From positions 1 through 11,634 of the forward strand of contig JAEZIF010000534.1 of NCBI GenBank assembly GCA_023416135.1: a stretch of 11,634 bases of DNA, in the 5' to 3' direction. Every line of letters starts with the position of its first letter. Position 1 is the stretch's first letter. Source of the DNA: Pseudomonadota bacterium (GTDB lineage Bacteria > Pseudomonadota > Alphaproteobacteria > Reyranellales > Reyranellaceae). The notes under the pieces were generated by a model, which saw nothing but the letters and a program-made list of their open reading frames with translations, did not search any database and had not been told where the DNA came from. The position numbers and the translations under genes are program-made. Of this stretch, positions 1 through 5,450 are shown piece after piece.

Positions 1-61
1 GAAATGGGTCGGCGCCCACGAGGGCGACGACACCGCTGCAGCGCGCTGGGAGAAGAAGTAA
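1..61 (+). CDS. C-terminal tail of an unidentified protein (partial)
   Basis: A plus-strand frame open from the window edge ends with TAA at 59-61. The visible residues are KWVGAHEGDDTAAARWEKK, a charged tail too short to assign to a family. The G/C-rich third positions (GTC, GGC, GCC, CAC, GAG, GAC) match those of genuine genes in the window, which is the main reason to believe it is coding. The following 92 bases up to the next start at 154 show no clear terminator or consensus promoter. I cannot tell whether this gene is cotranscribed with the SMP-30-like gene downstream. Confidence 0.4.
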   Translation, partial: KWVGAHEGDDTAAARWEKK

Positions 62-153
62 TCCCAGTAGCTGACAGCCACTCAGGTGTGCGTCCGCGTA
101 CTTCTTCGTCTTGATAGATTTCACACAACGAGAAACCGTTGGGAGTGACGCTC

Positions 154-1401
154 ATGAGCTCATCGAAGCGATTCGGGGACAAGGGCGGAGCGACGCTGTC
201 GCGTCGCGCGCTTGTCGGTGCAGCCGGTGTGACGGCAGCGACCATCGTGACCAGCCGGGCCTTCGCCCAGCAGCCGCCCGCGGCGGCGCCGGCGGGCCCT
301 GCCACGCCACCTTCAACCGTCACGACACCACCGCGCGACTTCGGCCCGAACGCGCCTCCCAATGTCTACTTCACGGATCCCGACGTCATCACCGTCGATC
401 CGGTCTTCGATTCGCTGCGCCAGCCCAACGCTCCCATCCAGCGGCTGTGGACCGGCGCGCTGTGGTCGGAGGGGCCGGCGTGGAACGCGCAGGGCCGTTA
501 TCTCGTGTGGAGCGACATTCCCAACAATCGCCAGCTGCGCTGGATCGAGGACAACGGCCGCGTCAGCGTCTTTCGCACCCCGTCGAACAACAGCAACGGC
601 AATACCTTCGACTTTCAGGGTCGCCAGCTGTCATGCGAGCACCTGACGCGGCGCGTCGTGCGCTACGAGCTCGACGGTTCGGCGACCGTGCTGGCCGAGG
701 CCTTCGAGGGCAAGAAGCTGAACTCGCCCAACGACGTCGTGGCCCATCCCGACGGCAGCTACTGGTTCACCGATCCGCCCTATGGCGGGCAGCTCTATGA
801 AGGAACGCCCGATGTCGCGGGTGGTCCCAGCAATCCCGACGGCAAGCTGAACCCGCGTCTCGGACAGCCGCCCGGCATCGGCACCGTGGCCAAGCGCGAG
901 TTGCCGACCAACTGCTATCGCATCGATCCCAGTGGACGTGTCGATCTCGTGATCACCGAAGAGCAGGTGCCCGACCCCAACGGCCTTTGCTTCTCGCCCG
1001 ACTACAAAACGCTTTACGTTGCGAGCACCGGCAAGGGCCCCGGCGACAGCGGGCCGGGCGGCAAGGGCGAGGTCTATTCCTTCGCCGTCGGCACGGACAA
1101 CAAGGTCTCCAATCGCAAGCTTTTCAGCGACTTCATGATCGACGGCATCAAGTGCGGACCCGACGGCCTGCGCTGCGACGTGTTCGGCAACGTCTGGGTG
1201 TCAAGCAACGCCGGCCGCAACGTCGGCTACAGCGGCGTCACGGTCTGGAACCCCGAGGGCAAGCTTGTGGGCCGAATACGCCTGCCCGAGATCTGCGGCA
1301 ACGTCTGCTTCGGCGGACCGAAGCGCAACCGCCTGTTCATGGCAGCGAGCCAGTCGCTCTACGCCCTCTATGTCGGGGTGCAGGGCGCCGGACCGGGGTA
1401 A
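154..1401 (+). CDS. Tat-exported SMP-30/gluconolactonase/LRE-like protein
   Basis: This 415-residue protein belongs to the SMP-30/gluconolactonase beta-propeller family, whose characterised members are metal-dependent lactonases that hydrolyse sugar lactones. The start chosen is ATG 154, because GGGAG at 141-145 lies 8 bases upstream; a TTG at 139 would lengthen it by five residues but has no such site. The N-terminus carries a twin-arginine signal (SRRALVG at 16-22, a hydrophobic stretch, then AFA|Q near residue 38), so the mature protein should be periplasmic. An Ala/Pro-rich linker follows (about 40-70). The four metal ligands expected for the family are all visible: E106 in SEGP, N193 in SPND, N277 in PNGL and D330 in IDGIK. 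The substrate cannot be read from sequence. It could act on gluconolactone or another lactone, or be a non-enzymatic family member. No sugar-metabolism genes lie next to it here. Confidence 0.88.
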   Translation: MSSSKRFGDKGGATLSRRALVGAAGVTAATIVTSRAFAQQPPAAAPAGPATPPSTVTTPPRDFGPNAPPNVYFTDPDVITVDPVFDSLRQPNAPIQRLWTGALWSEGPAWNAQGRYLVWSDIPNNRQLRWIEDNGRVSVFRTPSNNSNGNTFDFQGRQLSCEHLTRRVVRYELDGSATVLAEAFEGKKLNSPNDVVAHPDGSYWFTDPPYGGQLYEGTPDVAGGPSNPDGKLNPRLGQPPGIGTVAKRELPTNCYRIDPSGRVDLVITEEQVPDPNGLCFSPDYKTLYVASTGKGPGDSGPGGKGEVYSFAVGTDNKVSNRKLFSDFMIDGIKCGPDGLRCDVFGNVWVSSNAGRNVGYSGVTVWNPEGKLVGRIRLPEICGNVCFGGPKRNRLFMAASQSLYALYVGVQGAGPG

Positions 1402-1409
1402 ACATGACG

Positions 1410-1434
1410 GGTCCGGGTGGAAATCACCCGGCCC
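1410..1434. terminator. Hairpin between converging genes, possible bidirectional terminator
   Basis: A perfect 7-bp stem, CCGGGTG (1413-1419) with CACCCGG (1425-1431), closes the 5-base loop GAAAT. Two further G-C pairs (1410-1411 with 1433-1434) lie beyond one mismatch. It sits 8 bases after the stop of the SMP-30-like gene and 8 bases past the stop of the opposing DUF2630 gene, the right place to end both transcripts. Neither side has a T run, so intrinsic termination is plausible but not proven. Confidence 0.5.
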
Positions 1435-1442
1435 CATCATGC

Positions 1443-1688
1443 TTAGCCCTTGTAATTCTCCCCGACGCGGGCCGGGCGCACGTCGGCCGCGTCAGGATCG
1501 CAGCCGAACTCGCGCAGCGCGCGACGCTGGCGAAGCAGGTCCCAGCAGCGGTCGAGCTCGACATTGATCTCGGCCAGGCGGCCGCGCTGGGCGTCGGTCA
1601 TCTCCTTCTCGGCATAGAGTCTCTTCTCTTCGGCCACGAGTTGCTCGATATGGCCGAGAACGCTCCTGTCCGTCGTATGCAATGCCAT
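1443..1688 (-). CDS. DUF2630 family small protein
   Basis: The 81-residue product matches the DUF2630 pattern as I know it: an N-terminal helix resembling VLGHIEQLVAEEKRLY (10-25), then LDRCWDLLRQRRALRE (45-60), then DPD and a C-terminal RPARVGENY (71-79). The family has no assigned function; the sequence is almost wholly helical and charged, with no membrane segment or catalytic motif. ATG 1688 is the start because GGAGG (1698-1694) lies 5 bases upstream. A TTG at 1700 would place the start inside that site. The gene begins 51 bases after the thiF stop on the same strand with no hairpin between, so readthrough from the thi operon is possible. Family membership rests on recognising the motif set, not on a search. 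Confidence 0.82.
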   Translation of the reverse strand: MALHTTDRSVLGHIEQLVAEEKRLYAEKEMTDAQRGRLAEINVELDRCWDLLRQRRALREFGCDPDAADVRPARVGENYKG

Positions 1689-1739
1689 GGCGACCTCCAA
1701 GAACAGAGAGGAATGGCGATGCCCGTTGCAAGAGCACGA

Positions 1740-2705
1740 TCAGCCCAACGCCACCAATGCCAGATCGACCGCGCCCCGCTCGCGCAACCGGTCGGCGGCG
1801 GCGAGCGCTCGTTGGCCGCTGCGGCAACACAGCACAATGCGCGCCGAGGGCGGCGGTTGCGCGAACAGGTCCTCGATCGTCTCGACACTGAGGCGCCGCC
1901 CGCCGGCGAACGGCTCGGGCGCCTCGTCGGGACCGCGCAGGTCGACCACGAGATCGCCTGCCCTAACCGCTTCGGGCGCAATGAACGGCACGTACCGGTC
2001 GGGTTCGGGGGTGCCGGCAAAGCCGAAGCCGCCGAAGACGAGGCGCCTGGCATCGAAGGTGACGACGCGGCCCAGCACGCCTGGCTCCAGCCCCAGCAGC
2101 AGATGCAGGGCGAGATGCGCCTGCAGGCCGCCCAGGACGGCAACGGCCGTGCCCAGCACGCCGACGCTGGCACAGGTGCCGCCATCGACCGAGACGTCTG
2201 GAAAGACCGCGCGATAGCTCGGCCCGCCGCCGCAGAAAGCGCCGGCATAGCCGGTCATGCCGATCACCGAGGCGCTGACCAGCGGCTTGGCCGTGACCTG
2301 ACAGGCATCGCTCAGGATGTAGCTGACGGCAAAGCTGTCGGCGGCATCGATCACCAGATCGGCCCCGGCCGCCAGCGCCGGGGCATTCTGCGGCGTCAGG
2401 CGCGCCACCACGGACGTCGCCTCGACCGACGGATTGAAGCGCGTCAGCACCGCCGCCGCGGTCTCGGCCTTCGGCCTGCCGATATCGGCCATCGAATAGA
2501 GCGGCTGGCGATGGAGATTGGTCTCCTCGACCGTGTCGTGATCGACGATGATGAGGTGGCCGACGCCGGCACCGGCGAGATACTGCAGCACCGGGCAGCC
2601 CAGGCCGCCGGCGCCGACCACCAGAACGGACGCGGCGGCGAGCCTCGCCTGTCCCGCCCCACCGACCTCGGGAAGCACCGTCTGCCGTGCGTAGCGATCG
2701 CTCAT
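1740..2705 (-). CDS. thiF: ThiF/MoeB-type adenylyltransferase fused to a rhodanese domain
   Basis: This 321-residue E1-like enzyme should activate the C-terminal glycine of ThiS as an acyl-adenylate and help convert it to a thiocarboxylate for thiazole synthesis in the cytoplasm. The ATP-binding loop GAGGLG is at 31-36, the DHDTVEETNLHRQ segment at 55-67, and the VIDAADSF segment at 118-125. Cys178 in GGTCASVGVLG aligns by eye with the cysteine of E. coli ThiF that links to ThiS. The last 75 or so residues form a rhodanese-like domain with active loop CCRSGQRA (293-300), suggesting an in-built sulfur carrier. The paired zinc cysteines usual in ThiF/MoeB are missing: SYRAVFP replaces the YRC form, and no C-terminal CxxC is present. 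ATG 2705 is preceded by GAGGAGGA (2717-2710), and its ATGA overlaps the thiE stop. MoeB for molybdopterin is the alternative, but the thi context argues for ThiF. Confidence 0.88.
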   Translation of the reverse strand: MSDRYARQTVLPEVGGAGQARLAAASVLVVGAGGLGCPVLQYLAGAGVGHLIIVDHDTVEETNLHRQPLYSMADIGRPKAETAAAVLTRFNPSVEATSVVARLTPQNAPALAAGADLVIDAADSFAVSYILSDACQVTAKPLVSASVIGMTGYAGAFCGGGPSYRAVFPDVSVDGGTCASVGVLGTAVAVLGGLQAHLALHLLLGLEPGVLGRVVTFDARRLVFGGFGFAGTPEPDRYVPFIAPEAVRAGDLVVDLRGPDEAPEPFAGGRRLSVETIEDLFAQPPPSARIVLCCRSGQRALAAADRLRERGAVDLALVALG

Positions 2706-3304
2706 GGCGTCCTCCTCGTGGCGGCGATCCATGCCTTCGCTTGTCCCTCGGGGTCGCGGCTATTGACGACATCACCGACCACGGCGGCGATGTCGGCACC
2801 GGACTTCAGGCACAACAGGGCGCGTTCGATCGTGAGGCCGCCGATCGCCACCAGCGGCCGGCCGCCGATCAGGCGCTTCCATTCGCCCAGCCGGTCAGTG
2901 CCCTGCGGCGCCCACGGCATCTGCTTGAGCTGGGTCGGCCAGATGGGGCCCAACGCCACATAGTCGGGATCGACGGCAAGGCCCTTGTCGAGCTCGGCAT
3001 GGTCGTGGGTGCTGACACCGATCCTGATGCCGGCGCGACGCAGCGCCTTGATGTCGGCGTCCACGAGATCTTCCTGGCCGAGATGTACCCAGCTGCAGCC
3101 TGCGTCGATCGCCGCCTGCCAGTAGTCGTTGACGACGAGATCGGCTCCGTGAAGGACGCAGATATCGCGCGCCTCGCGCACTTGCCGGCCAACCGCGTCC
3201 GCCGGCTGGTCCTTGAGGCGAAGCTGGATCAGCCGCGTGCCGATCGGCACGAGGCGCTTCACCCAGCTCACATCCGGAACGACGGGATAGAAAGGATCGA
3301 GCAC
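2702..3304 (-). CDS. thiE: Thiamine-phosphate synthase
   Basis: The 200-residue TIM-barrel enzyme joins the thiazole phosphate made by ThiG to HMP pyrophosphate, giving thiamin phosphate. Family motifs appear in order: QLRLKD (27-32), VNDYW (58-62, usually INDR-like), HLGQED (74-79), GPIWPTQLK (119-127, usually close to GPIFPTxTK), AIGGL (153-157) and VVGDVV (175-180). The departures at the second and fourth motifs resemble the ThiE type I associate with alphaproteobacterial thiOSG operons. The start is GTG 3304, with GGGAGG (3315-3310) 5 bases upstream and 12 bases between it and the thiG stop. The 3' end overlaps thiF as ATGA, so the two should be translationally coupled. A tenI-like isomerase is the alternative, but the retained diphosphate-binding motifs favour ThiE. 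Confidence 0.88.
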   Translation of the reverse strand: MLDPFYPVVPDVSWVKRLVPIGTRLIQLRLKDQPADAVGRQVREARDICVLHGADLVVNDYWQAAIDAGCSWVHLGQEDLVDADIKALRRAGIRIGVSTHDHAELDKGLAVDPDYVALGPIWPTQLKQMPWAPQGTDRLGEWKRLIGGRPLVAIGGLTIERALLCLKSGADIAAVVGDVVNSRDPEGQAKAWIAATRRTP

Positions 3305-3316
3305 ACTTGCCTCCCG

Positions 3317-4087
3317 CTAACTTCCGAGGGCTGCCTTGCCGATCACCGGCGTCGACGGCTGTGCCATGTCGCGCGGCTCGAGCGGCTGGGCGAGATGGGC
3401 GGCCCGGCCTGCTTCGACGGCGAGCGCAAAGGCGCGCGCCATCTCTACCGGATCGCCCGCTTCGGCCACCGCGGTGTTGAGCAGCACGGCGTCGTAGCCC
3501 AGCTCCATCGCCGCCGCGGCATGCGAAGGCACGCCCAATCCGGCATCGACCACCAGCGGGATGTCCGGGAAATGCGCACGCAGCGACTTCAGCCCATAGA
3601 CGTTGTTCAGCCCGCGCGCCGAGCCGATCGGCGCGCCCCACGGCATCAGCACCCGGCAACCGGCCTCGACCAGGCGGTCGGCGACAACGAGATCTTCGGT
3701 CGTGTAGGGAAATACCTCGAAGCCGTCCTGGGCGAGGATGCGCGCCGCCTCGACCAGGCCGAACACGTCGGGCTGCAGCGTGTCGGCATCGCCGATCACT
3801 TCCAGCTTGATCCACGGCGTGTCGAACAGCTCGCGCGCCATGTGGGCGGTGGTCACCGCCTCCTTGACCGAATGGCAACCCGCCGTGTTGGGCAGCACGC
3901 GAAGACCGAGCGACTGGATGAACTGCCAGAAGCTCTGGCCGGACCGGGCGTTGCCGCCCTCGCGGCGCAGCGAGACGGTGACGACTTCCGCTCCCGACGC
4001 CTTGATGGCGCGCTCGAGGACGGCGGGCGACGGATAGCGCGCCGTTCCCAGCAGCAGGCGCGAGGAAAGCTCTGTGCCGTAGAACAA
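3317..4087 (-). CDS. thiG: Thiazole synthase
   Basis: ThiG condenses 1-deoxy-D-xylulose 5-phosphate, dehydroglycine from ThiO and sulfur from ThiS thiocarboxylate to form the thiazole phosphate. The TIM-barrel sequence is highly typical: SSRLLLGTARYPSP near the start, PNTAGC, WIKLEVIGD with the Schiff-base lysine, GCRVLMPWGAPIGSARG, and VVDAGLGVPSHAAAAMELGYDAVLLNTA with the phosphate-binding turn. The start is not certain. TTG 4087 is preferred because AGGGAGG (4100-4094) lies 6 bases upstream, giving 256 residues. TTG 4093 would give 258 residues but directly abuts that site; with it, the start would overlap the thiS stop as TTGA and the lysine would be residue 96. No ATG is available nearby. 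The gene is tightly packed between thiS and thiE. Confidence 0.93.
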   Translation of the reverse strand: MFYGTELSSRLLLGTARYPSPAVLERAIKASGAEVVTVSLRREGGNARSGQSFWQFIQSLGLRVLPNTAGCHSVKEAVTTAHMARELFDTPWIKLEVIGDADTLQPDVFGLVEAARILAQDGFEVFPYTTEDLVVADRLVEAGCRVLMPWGAPIGSARGLNNVYGLKSLRAHFPDIPLVVDAGLGVPSHAAAAMELGYDAVLLNTAVAEAGDPVEMARAFALAVEAGRAAHLAQPLEPRDMAQPSTPVIGKAALGS

Positions 4088-4089
4088 GA

Positions 4090-4287
4090 TCAACCTCCCT
4101 GCATCGGCGCCACGACCTCGATGCGGTCGCCGTCGCTGAGCCTGGTGGAGGGCCGGGCCGCAGCCGCGACGAAGCGGCCGTTCACCGCCGTCGCAATCTT
4201 GCGGCCGCCAAAGCCCAGCGACTCGAGGGCCGCGGCCAGGGTGGCCGCGTCGACGTCACGCGCGTCGTCGTTGAGGAAAATCCGCAT
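4090..4287 (-). CDS. thiS: Sulfur carrier protein ThiS
   Basis: This 65-residue ubiquitin-fold carrier ends in the diagnostic Gly-Gly (MQGG). ThiF adenylates the terminal glycine, which is then converted to a thiocarboxylate and passes sulfur to ThiG. The typical IATAVNGRFV strand (31-40) and LSDGDRIEVVAPMQGG tail (50-65) are present, and the length is normal for the family. ATG 4287 has GGAG (4298-4295) 7 bases upstream. The gene starts 32 bases inside the end of thiO in another frame, and its own stop TGA (4092-4090) touches the thiG start region, so translation is probably coupled on both sides. Confidence 0.93.
   Translation of the reverse strand: MRIFLNDDARDVDAATLAAALESLGFGGRKIATAVNGRFVAAAARPSTRLSDGDRIEVVAPMQGG
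4094..4100 (-). promoter_or_regulatory. Ribosome binding site deciding the thiG start
   Basis: AGGGAGG lies inside the end of thiS. It is 6 bases from TTG 4087 and 0 bases from TTG 4093, so ribosome spacing favours 4087 although the upstream TTG overlaps the thiS stop codon. Confidence 0.6.
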
Positions 4288-5272
4288 GGCTGGTCTCCGG
4301 TTGAATCATCGACAGGACGGCGTCCGCGGTGCGGCGCGCGAGGTCGGGCGCCAGCAGGAAGCCGTGACGGAACAGGCCGTTGGCGTGCAGCACGTTGCCG
4401 CTCCGCCTGACGGCCGGCAGGTTGTCAGGGAAGGCCGGCCGCAGGTCGGCGCCCAATTCGACGATCTCGGCCTCTCCGAAGGCCGGATGGAGGGCATAGG
4501 CTGCATTCAGGAGCTCGACGGCGGATCGGACGCTGACCGGGCCGCGCCGCTCGCTTTCGATCATCGTGGCGCCGATCATGAACAGACCGTTTCCGCGCGG
4601 CACGATGTAGAGCGGCATCCTCGGATGCAGCATGCGCACCGGCCGCTGCAGCGACACGTCGGGCGAGCGCACCACCACCATCTCGCCGCGCACCCCGCGC
4701 AGGTCCGGCAGGGCGTCTCGGGCGGCAAACCCGCGGCAGTCGACGACGACGTCGGCACGGGCGTCCTGCGGCGCCAGCTCGACCCCGAAGCGAATAGCGA
4801 CAGCCCTTTCCTGCAGGCGTTTCGCCAGCGCCATCAACGCCCGCCGCGGATCGAGATGGGCTTCGCCGGGAAAGAACAGCGCGCGCCGGAAGCGGCCTGC
4901 GAGATCGGGCTCGAGGGCGGCGAGGCCATCGGCATCCAGCCAGTCGAAGCGCTCGGTGCGCTGGGCAAAGCGCGTGAGGTCGGGCAGGTCGCGTGGCTGC
5001 GCCACGACCACGCTGCCCTGGCGCATCGTGTCGGGGAAGCGCTCGGCCCACCAGTCGATCGACGGGGCACCGCGTTCGGCGACCTCGGGCTCGGTGGTGG
5101 CGCGTTCGCACCACGGCGCCAGCATGCCGCCCGCCATCCATGAGCAGCTGCCGTCACCCAATGCACGGCCGCGCTCGATCACCTCGACGGCCAAGCCGCG
5201 GTCGGCCAACTCGAGCGCCGAGGCGAGGCCGGCAACGCCGGCGCCGATGACAATGGTGGTTGGCTTGACCAA
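4256..5272 (-). CDS. thiO: Glycine oxidase ThiO (FAD-dependent)
   Basis: ThiO oxidises glycine to dehydroglycine, the imine used by ThiG; it is the oxygen-dependent alternative to the tyrosine lyase ThiH. The 338-residue protein opens with the FAD dinucleotide-binding fold (GAGVAG at 10-15, ERG at 33-35). It continues with the DAAO-family segment SCSWMAGGMLAP (42-53), VVDCRGFAARD, GEMVVVRSPDV, RPVRMLHPRMPLYIVPRGNGLFMIGATMIES, and the C-terminal HANGLFRHGFLLAPDLA. The start must be TTG 5272: an in-frame TAG lies two codons upstream, the FAD motif follows at once, and GGGAG (5284-5280) lies 7 bases before it. This is the first gene after the TPP riboswitch, so its translation start is the most direct target of thiamin control. 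Its 3' end overlaps thiS by 32 bases. Confidence 0.92.
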   Translation of the reverse strand: MVKPTTIVIGAGVAGLASALELADRGLAVEVIERGRALGDGSCSWMAGGMLAPWCERATTEPEVAERGAPSIDWWAERFPDTMRQGSVVVAQPRDLPDLTRFAQRTERFDWLDADGLAALEPDLAGRFRRALFFPGEAHLDPRRALMALAKRLQERAVAIRFGVELAPQDARADVVVDCRGFAARDALPDLRGVRGEMVVVRSPDVSLQRPVRMLHPRMPLYIVPRGNGLFMIGATMIESERRGPVSVRSAVELLNAAYALHPAFGEAEIVELGADLRPAFPDNLPAVRRSGNVLHANGLFRHGFLLAPDLARRTADAVLSMIQPETSHADFPQRRRA

Positions 5273-5279
5273 TGGCTAA

Positions 5280-5284
5280 CTCCC
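5280..5284 (-). promoter_or_regulatory. thiO ribosome binding site inside the riboswitch closing stem
   Basis: GGGAG is 7 bases before the TTG start of thiO and forms the 3' edge of the TPP aptamer. Its bases can pair with the UCCG at the 5' edge (5380-5377), so the folded aptamer would hide it. Confidence 0.6.
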
Positions 5285-5382
5285 GTTCCTTCGCCGGCAT
5301 GACCCGGATCAGGTTCAAAGGGTTCAGCCCCACTGGCTGTCTCAGCCCGGCTCCCTGGCGGAAACCGGACACCCCTCGGACG
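5281..5382 (-). promoter_or_regulatory. TPP riboswitch (THI element)
   Basis: Read on the minus strand, the conserved thi-box blocks appear in order: GAGGGGTG near 5376-5369, GGCTGAGA at 5347-5340, ACCTGATC at 5314-5307 with CGGGT following, and ATGCCGGCGAAGG at 5300-5288. In the known TPP aptamer, the CUGAGA loop binds the pyrimidine ring and the second arm binds the diphosphate. A GC-rich optional arm (CGG with CCG around 5367-5348) is present. The element stands directly before thiO. No terminator hairpin with a U run lies between the aptamer and the gene, and the thiO Shine-Dalgarno is in the closing stem. I infer control at translation initiation: TPP bound means ribosome access blocked for thiO and, through coupling, for the genes after it. 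Confidence 0.95.
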
Positions 5383-5388
5383 CCATGA

Positions 5389-5417
5389 AAGAAAGTGCTG
5401 AGGGCCCTCTCTGTCAA
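5389..5417 (-). promoter_or_regulatory. Candidate promoter of the thi operon
   Basis: A perfect -35 box TTGACA (5417-5412) is followed after 17 bases by TTTCTT (5394-5389), a weak -10 match (3 of 6). A start site 6-7 bases later would fall near 5382, exactly where the TPP aptamer begins. This positional fit is the best support. Confidence 0.5.
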
Positions 5418-5422
5418 GGGCC
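5403..5422 (-). terminator. Hairpin after the kinase gene, possible terminator overlapping the thi -35 box
   Basis: GGCCCT (5422-5417) pairs with AGGGCC (5408-5403) around an 8-base loop, 28 bases after the kinase stop. A pyrimidine-rich stretch with short T runs follows, but only about 10 bases later, so it is a weak intrinsic terminator at best. The TTGACA of the thi promoter lies in the loop and the first stem base. Confidence 0.4.
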
Positions 5423-5450
5423 GGTTGAGGCCATTTCCCCGGTGCAGACC

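Noticed and set aside
987..2963. 658-codon open frame on the plus strand
   Set aside because: It overlaps the SMP-30-like gene in another frame and then runs antisense to DUF2630 and thiF. No family motifs; composition is that of a shadow frame.
2687..5143. 818-codon open frame on the plus strand
   Set aside because: It lies antisense to thiF, thiE, thiG, thiS and thiO, each of which has clear family motifs. Its translation is rich in Arg, His and Ala with no recognisable domain, as expected for a GC-rich mirror frame.
5154..5417. 87-codon minus-strand frame covering the TPP riboswitch
   Set aside because: The sequence is explained by the conserved riboswitch and by the start of thiO in another frame; the frame has no ribosome site or motif.
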